Assembly: GCA_002433235.1 (NCBI GenBank)
Contig: DJHS01000136.1
Location: 1 to 52,495 of the forward strand
Length of the DNA: 52,495 bases
Direction of reading: 5' to 3'
Origin: UBA6614 sp002433235
GTDB taxonomy: Bacteria > Verrucomicrobiota > Verrucomicrobiia > Limisphaerales > UBA1100
Shown piece by piece: positions 44,664-52,495 of the stretch. The stretch's first letter is position 1. Every line of letters starts with the position of its first letter. A program made the translations under genes and the position numbers. Below the pieces are notes generated by a model. That model made no database searches, was not told the origin of the DNA, and saw only the letters and a program-made list of their open reading frames with translations.

Positions 44664-46265
44664 TCAATCCAGCCCGTATTTCTCCAGCCAACTTTGCGGC
44701 AGTGTGCCAAAGGAAAGAAGCCAGTCATTGAATCTGCGCAAACTCCAGCCCCTGCCCTCCACCAGACGGCGGTAAAGGCGCGCGTTCTCCAGTCGCCCGA
44801 GCCAGTAACTCATCGGCACAGCCGGGGAACTCGTGTACCAGTTCACATCGGCCTCCGCCCGGGCCTTGGTAAACCCGAGATGTTCCTGCATATGTCTTAC
44901 TCCCTGCTCGTAGGAGTAACGCCCCGCCTGCAACCGCAGGTCCACCAGAATTCGATGCACGCGCCACAACGCGTCATGAAGTTGAATAATTTCTGTCCAA
45001 GGCGAGCGGTCGATGCGCAGGTCGGTCATCATCTGCTCGCACCAAAGCGTCCAGCCCTCATAAAACACCGCGTGCGCAAAGAGGGGCCGCCACTTGCGCG
45101 CATGTTGGTTGGCGGTGACAAACTGCAGGTGATGCCCCGGGTACGCCTCGTGCGCCGAGGTCAGTGAAATCCCGAAATGTTGCTGCACCTCCGCGAGCTT
45201 GTCCGCGGGCGAATTCTTGGTGAGACTCAAGTCATTCACCCAGAAAATCCCGCGCTGCCGTTTCTCAAACGGCCCCGGCGAGGAATACGCCGCAGTGGGA
45301 TACAGGTGCCGCATGAATGCCGGCACCAAGCGTACCTGCAACTCGTCGCCCTTGGGAAACGTCATGGCCTTGGCGGTTCGGAATCCCTTCGCCACGGCCC
45401 GTGTCTCCGCGCGATACACATCCAGCAACTCACCCTCCGGATTCCATTCGGCTCGCGCCGCTTCAATAATCGCCTCCGCCGACCTCTCCTTGCCATGGCC
45501 GGCACAGGTTGCCTTCAACATTCCGCCAACCCGCTCCGCTTCCCCCAAAGCCAGTCTCTCCACTTGGCCAAGTGTGTAATCCAGCCCCAAGTCATCGCGC
45601 ACCCTCCGTTGCAAAAATTCCGCCCCAAGCGCAAATGAATTCCGTGGTGCCAAGGGTTTGGCCATCACTGCATTGTGATATTTCTCCACTGCCCGTTTCA
45701 CCGACGCAATGGCACGCGCATCTCCCGCCTCCATGAAAGCCACCAAGGCCTCGAACATGGCCGGCGCGCCTCCCACGGTCTGCGCCATGATACGGCGCCA
45801 CACTCTTTCCGGCTGATCTATCATGCCCGCCGCTCGGGCCAGAAAGCCGGGTGCCTCGTTCAACAATCCGCGGATGTTCCGGCGCGCGCGCGAAGGCTCA
45901 TCCTCACCCCGCTGCAATTCATGAAGCAGAATCCCAAACAGCTCATCCACACCATCCGGCTCCATCAAATGCTTGCCTCGCGCGAAATCCTCACATTCCC
46001 CCAGCAACTGCGTTCGCAAAGCCAGCCGATCCAGATGTTGTTCCGCGGACAATTCGTTCACCGCCAAGTCATCCAGCGTCGCCAGCGTGTCACGCCGTCG
46101 TTTGTCCTGCTGGCGTTCAAAGGACTTTCCAACACCTCCCATCTTCCCTTCGCCCGCCCTCAAGCCCAATTCGTTGGCCAATCGCGGTTGATCGGCCAGT
46201 GTGCTCTCAAAATACCGGTCAAGGATGCCCTCGAACGCCCTTTGTGTCCCGTTGCTATTTCTCAT
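44664..46265 (-). CDS. DUF885 family (peptidase-like) protein
   Basis: 533 residues. The family's zinc motif is present as HEAYPGHH (372-379) with a downstream YEGWTLWCEQ. The N-terminal half is helical. Family members resemble M32/M2-type metallopeptidases; activity is inferred. It overlaps the debranching-enzyme gene by 11 nt and is 43 nt before the M3 gene, so the cluster is probably one transcript. No signal peptide is evident, which is unusual because many DUF885 proteins are exported. Confidence 0.88.
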   Translation of the reverse strand: MRNSNGTQRAFEGILDRYFESTLADQPRLANELGLRAGEGKMGGVGKSFERQQDKRRRDTLATLDDLAVNELSAEQHLDRLALRTQLLGECEDFARGKHLMEPDGVDELFGILLHELQRGEDEPSRARRNIRGLLNEAPGFLARAAGMIDQPERVWRRIMAQTVGGAPAMFEALVAFMEAGDARAIASVKRAVEKYHNAVMAKPLAPRNSFALGAEFLQRRVRDDLGLDYTLGQVERLALGEAERVGGMLKATCAGHGKERSAEAIIEAARAEWNPEGELLDVYRAETRAVAKGFRTAKAMTFPKGDELQVRLVPAFMRHLYPTAAYSSPGPFEKRQRGIFWVNDLSLTKNSPADKLAEVQQHFGISLTSAHEAYPGHHLQFVTANQHARKWRPLFAHAVFYEGWTLWCEQMMTDLRIDRSPWTEIIQLHDALWRVHRILVDLRLQAGRYSYEQGVRHMQEHLGFTKARAEADVNWYTSSPAVPMSYWLGRLENARLYRRLVEGRGWSLRRFNDWLLSFGTLPQSWLEKYGLD

Positions 46266-49200
46266 TTAACCAAGTCCAAACCCGCAGTGCCTCGCTCACG
46301 CTCCACGCCTGTGCATCGCAGCCCCGCTGCACATGAGGCGCATCGCCATCCATGATTTCCGGCAACTGTCCCAAGCATCCCTCATCCATGGGGCGTTCCA
46401 CAGATAACAGATAGCCCTTAGCCGCCGCAACGCTCTCGGGCGATTGCCCCCAAGCGTGCACCAACGCCTCGCAAAAAACCGGCAGGGGCCAGCCCCACGC
46501 CGTGCCATTATGATACGCCGGCTTCCGGCTTGTATCTTCATCACCCGAATAGATGCCAAAGTAGGGCGACCACGGGTCATTCAGAAGCTGGCCTTCACTT
46601 CCGCGAATTTCCAGCGGCAGATCCACCCTTAACGGAGCCAAGGTTCGCAACCCGCCCGGCACCAGCAAATGATTCAGCGCCGCCTCAACCATGCCCCGCG
46701 CAACCGCACCTCCAACAATCTCCAGCGCCACCGCGATCAATCCATTACAACGCAACGCAAAATCCGCCAGCCCGTCCATCGCGGTTTGCCCTTGCTCGGC
46801 GCGAATCAAATCCGCCAGCCAAGGCTTTTCTTCAGAAACAAAGAGTTTTCCAAGCGAAGTCGAAGCTCGTTCCGCCAGTTCACCCCATTCCGCGTCCGAT
46901 TCCAGTTTCGCCAATTGCCTCAACAGCCGAATCCACAAAGCCTGGATTTCAACCGGATACCCTTCACGCGGTGTGCCGGCAGGATGATTGGTGTCCATCC
47001 AGGTAAAATGCGAAGGGCTCCAGATCAACCCGCTCGTCTCATCCATATGAATTCCGTTCGGGGTGCCAGCGCGATATCCGGAGCCAATTGAGATCAGCAC
47101 CTCCCTCAGGCAGCGTCCATTCCCCACGTCCTCCTCGAAAATCTCTTCACCTTGTCTGGAAGCCAACTCTTCACAAACCAAACCAAACCACAGGGGAGCA
47201 TCGGACGTTTCACGATTGGAGTCGTCCCCACCGTGCAGGGCATTGGGCAACGTGCCCTCCCTTTCCAACCGAGCGAATGTATGCACGATCCCACGAACCT
47301 CCTCGTGCCAGTCAGCCGCCAACATCCCACGCGCGGCAATGAATGTGTCTCGTCCCCAATCAAGAAACCAAGGATATCCCGCAATGACCGTGTATCCCTT
47401 TCCTCGCTGGACCACGAACTGCCGCATCGCCGCTCTTAATCGTCTCCCAAAAGGGTCACATCCCTCATTCAACTTACCGGGTGCAGGCGCGATTAGCTCG
47501 CCATCATCTCCGTTTGCATTGACCTGAATCTCTGCCTCATCACCCGGTTTCAATGGGATCTCAAACCAGCCCGGGCTGCAGGCGTCGCCACAGCCCTCCT
47601 GACCACGATCTGCCTCCCACGAATGAGGGATGCCACGGGACCATTCCATCTCCGGATGATACGTCCCACGGTCCACATGCACTCTCAACCTACGCCCTAA
47701 GTCCGGGACAAACCGAAACCCGTTTTCATCGGTGAAAATCTTTTCGCGGAAAAAATCCTCATACGACGGATCCAGATTTGTCCCTGCATGAAAACTACGA
47801 TCCTCAATGTCCACCCGCATCGTCAGGCTGAAATCCTTGTCCGCCTCCAAGGGCATACCCTTGGTTGGCGCTGCATCAATTCGCCTCACGACCAGCACGG
47901 TTTTGTTCTCCATTTCGAGCATGGACGCCACCAGTTCAATCTCCACCGCGCGACTATCCCCCGCGCTGACCAGAAAGCGCCATCGTGCCGGCGGCCCAGG
48001 GGAAAAAGACAATAGATTGGCAGCGTTCAACGGTGTGATGAGCCCGTCCGCCACCGCCCAAACCCGCACCCGCTTGGCAAACACATGACGATCCACCGGG
48101 GAATCGGGGTGCAGATTCGCCCCCAGCAAACAATCGTATTTGGATTTCACGAATCCCAGATCCACCGCCAGCCGGGCCATTCCTCCGCGGCCATTGCTCA
48201 ACAAGACCGTCGGCTGTTCCCACGTCGACATTTCACCCCGTACTTCATTGGCCTCGAACGGCCTATTGCCCGGCGAATGGGGTAGCAGCCTCACCACTCC
48301 CTCCACGGCCACCGACTCCGCCCGCAATCGACGCAACCGCAACGACACATCTCCCTCAGCATCAACCGGAGCAAAGGCCGCCACGTGCCCATCATTCACC
48401 GGCACGGATTCCGCCTGCCTTTCGCCAAAACTCACCCGAAATGGCTCCTCATCTCGGATTAACAACCAATGATCTGGAGGATGCAGCATCACACGCGAAG
48501 CATCCCTTGGGCGCCAAGTACTCACTTGGGGAAAACAATCTTTTGCCAACGCACCCCGCAGCGAACCTAACAAATCCGAGCCAGCTTCAACATGTGGCAG
48601 CGCCGACAAAAAGCCGTGGGGATCACTGGCACACAAAGCCGCCAATTCTTGCCAATCAAATATTCCCATCTCTTCCGGCTCCAGCACATTGGCCAAACAT
48701 TGGATCGCCCACGCCACACGCGCGCGCTGAATGGCATAGTCGGGATCCGAAAACACCTCAGTCTCCAAGCCAAAGCACACTACCTGAGCTGGCTCCAAGA
48801 CCACTCGTCCAGCTTTCATCCCCGGCTGCGCACCAATGAGATTCACCAGCCCCTCTCCACTCATGACAAACTCCCGTGGCTCGTCCATGTCGGTATTGGC
48901 CAGAATAAACAGCTCGCGTTTTCCATCTGCTGATGTTCGTCGAAGAGCAAAAACTGAAGATTCGTCGCCACTCAACCGTTCCAGCTTCGCGCCATCAAAA
49001 AAACACGGGTGCACTGCAAGCAACTCATTGAGCCGAGCCAGTTCCCCAACAATGTTCTCCGAGGCACTCCAGTTAAGTCCGCGCGCGGAATGAACGTTAA
49101 TCCGCTCCTCAGCCAGCCACTCCACGCCATTGGTGAATCCAAACCCACCGTTCACGCTCGCCAACGCGCATAGTCGGTTACGCAGCAACGACCACGCCCG

Positions 49201-50463
49201 CCCTTTCGCCGCCAGTCGCTCGTTGTCATGGGTCTCACTATAGTGGATGAGCGTCCCAACCCGCTGGCTCTGCTTCAGGGCGTGATCCAGATAGGCCGCC
49301 ACACGTTCGCCCTCATATTCCTGAAATAACTCGGAGTAAGCCCACTGCATGCCGCCGCGCGTCAACAGATTTTCCGTGTCCTCCCACGCGCCACCCAATC
49401 CTTCCAATAGAAAAACCGCATTCGGAAATTCCACTCGCACACGGGCAATAATGTATCTCCAGACTGGCATCGGCACCTTGTACCCGGCATCGCAACGGAA
49501 ACCATCCACGCCACGCCGGCACCACGTGAGAAACGCCTCCGCCAAGTGCTCCCACAAACCACTATGATGCGGCTCTAATTCGACAAGGTCACCCCAAGTA
49601 ACACCCCATGCTCCGGGGCTTGCAAAATCCCCGTTCTCCTCCCGCAGGAACCACTCCGGATGCTCGTTCTGCAACGTGCTGCCCCAGCCGGTATGGTTGA
49701 TCACCAAATCCACAAATACCCGACCACCAAGCCCATGAACCGCATCGGCTAGCTCGCAAAACTGCTCCGTGCCCGTTGTCCGTTTGTCAAATTCAACCAA
49801 CGCGGAATCCACGGCTGTGAGATCACCACAAGCATAGGGGCTCCCGAAACGTCCCATGCGCGCAAACGTGGTGGGCGCAGGGTTTACCGGTAACAAATGC
49901 AAAATGCGGCAGCCCAGCGTCTCAAAGATATGAGGCAGTTCCGCCTTTAAAGACCGGAAGGTGCCGCTGGGTGGGATCACCGTGTACCCCTCTTCATCCA
50001 GAGATTGAATTCTTTGGTCTTCGGCTTGCGTACTGGTTTCACGCATCGATTTGTTCGGCCCAAACATTCGTGGAAACGCGCAATAAACCGTATTCGCGGT
50101 TCGGCAAAAATCGGGGTGCACCGAAATGCCGACATTGTCGCCCTCCGGCCAAATCTGCCGTCCCTCCTCACTTAACAAATACGCCTTCGACTGAAACCAA
50201 CCCACCTCCGCCAAGACCAGTGACAGCTCCCACCCCACAGCCGTCTGTATCATGGGAATATCCCTCCAACTGGATTCGAGCTGCACTTCGGGCTCCTGAA
50301 TGGACCGGACAACTCCCTCACGCAACGCCGCCGCCCTCCCAATATCCGTCCGTAGAAAAGCACGCCCTTCCCCCAACATTCCTGAGAGAACGAACCGCAC
50401 CGTGTCACCAACGTGGCGTACCAAGCGTTCCCCACAAGCCGGCTCCAAACGCAGATCACTCAT
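46255..50463 (-). CDS. Bifunctional GH13 + GH133 glycogen debranching enzyme
   Basis: 1402 residues. An N-terminal ~170-residue domain leads into a GH13 barrel (~175-480) with VDLVINHTG (251-259), nucleophile D325 (GFRCDAG), acid/base E354 (FLLEG) and D413 (THDNE). A middle region (~570-1010) includes a GDE N-terminal-type beta sandwich. The C-terminal ~390 residues form a GH133 amylo-1,6-glucosidase domain (GYPWFLDWGRDTFIA, then EIQALWIRLL). All key GH13 carboxylates are present. The order recalls the eukaryotic debranching enzyme: glucanotransferase in the GH13 half, alpha-1,6-glucosidase in the GH133 half. Activity of the GH13 half (transferase or hydrolase) is inferred. It probably degrades glycogen made with GlgC. 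Confidence 0.93.
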   Translation of the reverse strand: MSDLRLEPACGERLVRHVGDTVRFVLSGMLGEGRAFLRTDIGRAAALREGVVRSIQEPEVQLESSWRDIPMIQTAVGWELSLVLAEVGWFQSKAYLLSEEGRQIWPEGDNVGISVHPDFCRTANTVYCAFPRMFGPNKSMRETSTQAEDQRIQSLDEEGYTVIPPSGTFRSLKAELPHIFETLGCRILHLLPVNPAPTTFARMGRFGSPYACGDLTAVDSALVEFDKRTTGTEQFCELADAVHGLGGRVFVDLVINHTGWGSTLQNEHPEWFLREENGDFASPGAWGVTWGDLVELEPHHSGLWEHLAEAFLTWCRRGVDGFRCDAGYKVPMPVWRYIIARVRVEFPNAVFLLEGLGGAWEDTENLLTRGGMQWAYSELFQEYEGERVAAYLDHALKQSQRVGTLIHYSETHDNERLAAKGRAWSLLRNRLCALASVNGGFGFTNGVEWLAEERINVHSARGLNWSASENIVGELARLNELLAVHPCFFDGAKLERLSGDESSVFALRRTSADGKRELFILANTDMDEPREFVMSGEGLVNLIGAQPGMKAGRVVLEPAQVVCFGLETEVFSDPDYAIQRARVAWAIQCLANVLEPEEMGIFDWQELAALCASDPHGFLSALPHVEAGSDLLGSLRGALAKDCFPQVSTWRPRDASRVMLHPPDHWLLIRDEEPFRVSFGERQAESVPVNDGHVAAFAPVDAEGDVSLRLRRLRAESVAVEGVVRLLPHSPGNRPFEANEVRGEMSTWEQPTVLLSNGRGGMARLAVDLGFVKSKYDCLLGANLHPDSPVDRHVFAKRVRVWAVADGLITPLNAANLLSFSPGPPARWRFLVSAGDSRAVEIELVASMLEMENKTVLVVRRIDAAPTKGMPLEADKDFSLTMRVDIEDRSFHAGTNLDPSYEDFFREKIFTDENGFRFVPDLGRRLRVHVDRGTYHPEMEWSRGIPHSWEADRGQEGCGDACSPGWFEIPLKPGDEAEIQVNANGDDGELIAPAPGKLNEGCDPFGRRLRAAMRQFVVQRGKGYTVIAGYPWFLDWGRDTFIAARGMLAADWHEEVRGIVHTFARLEREGTLPNALHGGDDSNRETSDAPLWFGLVCEELASRQGEEIFEEDVGNGRCLREVLISIGSGYRAGTPNGIHMDETSGLIWSPSHFTWMDTNHPAGTPREGYPVEIQALWIRLLRQLAKLESDAEWGELAERASTSLGKLFVSEEKPWLADLIRAEQGQTAMDGLADFALRCNGLIAVALEIVGGAVARGMVEAALNHLLVPGGLRTLAPLRVDLPLEIRGSEGQLLNDPWSPYFGIYSGDEDTSRKPAYHNGTAWGWPLPVFCEALVHAWGQSPESVAAAKGYLLSVERPMDEGCLGQLPEIMDGDAPHVQRGCDAQAWSVSEALRVWTWLNEK

Positions 50464-50527
50464 GCGCCACGATTCAAACCCAATTGCCTCGCACCGGGAA
50501 GCTTGGGTTGTTCATCACCCATTGCTC

Positions 50528-50555
50528 TTGACGCCGCGTCCTCCCCCCTTAGTCT
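50528..50555 (+). promoter_or_regulatory. Weak candidate promoter for nagB
   Basis: TTGACG (50528-50533), a 16-nt spacer, then TAGTCT (50550-50555), 19 nt before the nagB ATG. The -10 match is weak (3 of 6), so the call is tentative. No Shine-Dalgarno lies before this start. Confidence 0.3.
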
Positions 50556-50573
50556 CGCGTCTCTTTTTGGCAC

Positions 50574-51347
50574 ATGAGTAACAACTTGGTAAAATCCTTT
50601 GAAGTCGATTCGTTGCCGGTGCGGGTTTATGCGAGCCAGGATGACATGGCCACGGCGGCGGCGGCTGAGGTGAATGCTTACCTATGCGGCGTGATTGCCG
50701 AGCAAGGCAGCGCGGCGGCGATTTTGGCCACGGGTAATTCACAGATTCAGTTTCTTGAAAAACTCGTCGCCATTGGTGAGGTGGATTGGAGCAAGGTGAC
50801 GCTCTTTCACATGGACGAATACCTTGGCATTGACGGTGACCACACGGCCAGTTTCCGGTGCTACATGCGCGAGCGCGTGGAGGAGACGGTGAAGCCGGCG
50901 GCGTTCCATTATTTGGAAGGCGATGCGCTGGAGCCGATCAAGGAATGCCGGCGCTACGCCGATCTGCTTGCCGGGCAGCCGATTGATCTCTGCTGCCTTG
51001 GCGTGGGCGAGAATGGACACATCGCGTTTAACGATCCGCCTGTGGCCGACCTGAACGATCCGGAGGTGGTGAAGATTGTGCAGCTCGATGACGCCTGCCG
51101 CCAGCAGCAGCACGGCGAGGGACATTTCCCGACATTCGATTCCGTTCCACAATATGCGCTCACGCTCACGGTGCCGGCGTTGTGTCAGGCCAAGAAGATG
51201 GTTTGCCTCTGCCCCGAGACGCGCAAGGCACAGGCCACAAAGGATGCCCTTCAAGGCCCCATCAGCACGGCCTGCCCCGCATCACATTTGAGGACGCAAC
51301 CGCAGTGCGTGATGTATCTGGATACAGACTCAGCGAGCCTGCTTTAA
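50574..51347 (+). CDS. nagB: Glucosamine-6-phosphate deaminase
   Basis: 257 residues. Motifs: ATGNSQIQFL (phosphate binding), HMDEYLG, GVGENGHIAFNDP. It converts glucosamine-6-P to fructose-6-P and ammonia in amino-sugar use. Glucosamine or N-acetylglucosamine from chitin or peptidoglycan is the likely source, but nagA is not in the window. Its stop shares the TTAA palindrome with the convergent isomerase gene. Confidence 0.92.
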   Translation: MSNNLVKSFEVDSLPVRVYASQDDMATAAAAEVNAYLCGVIAEQGSAAAILATGNSQIQFLEKLVAIGEVDWSKVTLFHMDEYLGIDGDHTASFRCYMRERVEETVKPAAFHYLEGDALEPIKECRRYADLLAGQPIDLCCLGVGENGHIAFNDPPVADLNDPEVVKIVQLDDACRQQQHGEGHFPTFDSVPQYALTLTVPALCQAKKMVCLCPETRKAQATKDALQGPISTACPASHLRTQPQCVMYLDTDSASLL

Positions 51348-52219
51348 GCGCGCACTTCCGCGATCAGCTTTTCCAAACGCCGGCCGTACTCGACGTAATT
51401 CTCGGCCATCGCCTCTTCGGGCGCAGGCCCACCGTCGGTGTCGTGAAACACCACAGTCATGTGGGGCTCGATTGAAATGCCGGCGTCGTAACCGCGCTCG
51501 AACGCATCCTTGAGAATATCGCGCACGCGGCCGTCACCTTCGCCGGGGAAATGGTATTCCTCGCCGTCATCCGTTTTCACGGCGTCCTTGATGTGAATGT
51601 GCGCGGTGTGATCGCGCATGTGCTCCCAAAATTCCCACGGGCACTGCATGCCCCACGGTTGGTCGCCGCGCCGGTCGGCATTGAAAATCGGATTGGCGGT
51701 ATCGAAAACCCACTTGAGGCCGGGCACCTTTTCCAAAAGCTCCTCCGCATGTTGCCAGCTCATGCCGCCGTGGTTCATGCAGTTTTCGTGCACGGGCTGC
51801 AGGCCTTCATCGAGAAAACGCTGCGTCACCTCGCCCACGCGCTCAAAAACTTCCGGCGGCGTCACGGCGCAATCGTCGCTGGGCTTGAAGGACATGATCC
51901 GCACAAACTGTGTGCCCAAGCGTTTCATGCGCGGGATGGCGCGCTCCACTTCGGCGAGCGTCACGTCGAATGGCGTCTCCACCGTCTTTTGCCAGTTGCA
52001 AATCGTCGAGCCGAGCGCGTACACGCACACGCCGGAGTCCTCCAGCTTGCCGGCCACGATATCGAATGCCTCGTCCGGAATATCGTGCAACGGCCCCTTG
52101 TCGAAGCCCTCCACCTGCACCGCGCGCATCTCGATCCATTTCCAACCGAGCTGTTGCGTCACGGCGATCTGGCCATCAATCGAAACGGCCCCTTCATCGG
52201 CTATGCCCATTAATTCCAT
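51344..52219 (-). CDS. Sugar phosphate isomerase/epimerase (xylose-isomerase-like TIM barrel)
   Basis: 291 residues. AP-endonuclease-2-type TIM barrel with metal-binding residues in VHENCMNHGGMSW, KWVFDTANP, HIHIKDAV and ISIEPHM. AAGGA is 6 nt before the ATG. It lies 15 nt after the Gfo/Idh/MocA gene on the same strand; this pairing is common in pathways for inositol or rare sugars. Exact substrate unknown. Confidence 0.9.
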   Translation of the reverse strand: MELMGIADEGAVSIDGQIAVTQQLGWKWIEMRAVQVEGFDKGPLHDIPDEAFDIVAGKLEDSGVCVYALGSTICNWQKTVETPFDVTLAEVERAIPRMKRLGTQFVRIMSFKPSDDCAVTPPEVFERVGEVTQRFLDEGLQPVHENCMNHGGMSWQHAEELLEKVPGLKWVFDTANPIFNADRRGDQPWGMQCPWEFWEHMRDHTAHIHIKDAVKTDDGEEYHFPGEGDGRVRDILKDAFERGYDAGISIEPHMTVVFHDTDGGPAPEEAMAENYVEYGRRLEKLIAEVRA

Positions 52220-52234
52220 AATCGTTCCTTTAAA

Positions 52235-52495
52235 TTATTTGCGAAAACTGGCGGCGAAATCTTCGCTGCTCACTTCAACCACTTTCTTTTCGTGCGTGGA
52301 ATTGGCGATCAGTTCATTGAGCTTCGCCTCCCACGCCGCGCCGTCCATTGGCAGATCCACCGACTCATTGAGCAGGCCCGAATACACCATCACATTGGCC
52401 AACTCCACCGAGCCCAACCCTTCCACGCCGGGCGCAATCAGCGCTTCGCCATCGAGAATGGCGTTCACAAAATTCGTCATCAACGTGGCATGCGC
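52235..52495 (-). CDS. Gfo/Idh/MocA family oxidoreductase, C-terminal part (cut by the window)
   Basis: The last 86 codons; the frame is open to the window edge and its 5' end lies beyond it. The residues NFVNAILDG, LIAPGVEGLGSVELAN and a helical tail fit the C-terminal end of the Gfo/Idh/MocA family. It forms an operon with the isomerase downstream. The apparent start at 52483 is only an internal TTG. Confidence 0.85.
   Translation of the reverse strand, partial: AHATLMTNFVNAILDGEALIAPGVEGLGSVELANVMVYSGLLNESVDLPMDGAAWEAKLNELIANSTHEKKVVEVSSEDFAASFRK

Overview
The window reads as a chromosomal segment of a member of the Verrucomicrobiota (PVC superphylum), probably free-living and aquatic. 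The evidence is a set of families typical of Verrucomicrobia and Planctomycetes (a DUF1080 protein, a planctomycete-type cytochrome c domain fused to a formylglycine-enzyme-like fold, Tat-exported Gfo/Idh/MocA oxidoreductases, a gluconolactonase-like beta-propeller, tandem esterases), a GC-rich base composition, and ordinary housekeeping genes (prfB, thrS, rpmB, smpB, rpoZ, purB, uvrC). I see no phage, IS element, CRISPR array, toxin-antitoxin or known defence module. The phylum is inferred from protein families, not from a marker-gene tree.

Layout. 1-9.9 kb, minus strand: a five-gene MoxR / DUF58 / BatA-like VWA / VWA with an inserted PDZ / DUF4175-like operon, read from 9877 down to the window edge. 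Its last gene ends in a 9-bp minisatellite that carries a stop codon. 10-13.2 kb: GlpG-type rhomboid, Cys-phosphatase, DUF1080 protein and an ApbE lipoprotein. 13.3-18.1 kb: a Gfo/Idh/MocA oxidoreductase closed by a clear terminator, the cytochrome c-SUMF1 fusion, a double-ACT protein translationally coupled to histidine decarboxylase, and a small lipoprotein. 18.2-23.1 kb: tRNA-Pro(GGG), then the operon lnt-prfB-trpC-(receiver-PP2C); prfB carries the classical programmed +1 frameshift. 23.2-27.4 kb, plus strand: aldo/keto reductase, agmatine-deiminase-family protein, a Sel1-repeat/trypsin-like protease and a related Sel1 lipoprotein. 27.4-35.8 kb: YjhG/YagF-type dehydratase, glgC, mtnP, a gluconolactonase-like protein, a two-domain esterase and a compact uvrC. 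35.9-42 kb: a gmhA-like SIS protein, thrS without a TGS domain, rpmB, smpB, rpoZ, a polyprenyl synthase and purB. 42-50.5 kb: a second rhomboid, an M3 oligopeptidase, a DUF885 peptidase-like protein and a 1402-residue GH13+GH133 glycogen debranching enzyme. 50.6-52.5 kb: nagB, then a sugar isomerase/epimerase and the end of a Gfo/Idh/MocA gene.

How the genes fit together. GlgC and the two-domain debranching enzyme give the start and the breakdown of glycogen. YjhG, the gluconolactonase-like protein, the esterases and the Gfo/isomerase pairs point to use of sugars and sugar acids. The MoxR operon looks like an envelope chaperone/assembly module. Most genes are tightly packed (4-nt ATGA overlaps, convergent genes sharing stop-codon palindromes), and no gene-free stretch reaches 300 bases. 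Strong Shine-Dalgarno sequences are present at only some starts, so several starts given here are judgements.

The most unusual points are the PDZ domain inserted inside a VWA domain, the minisatellite stop codon, the fused debranching enzyme, the hdc-ACT pair, and the compact UvrC and ThrS. None of these by itself shows a wholly new system.
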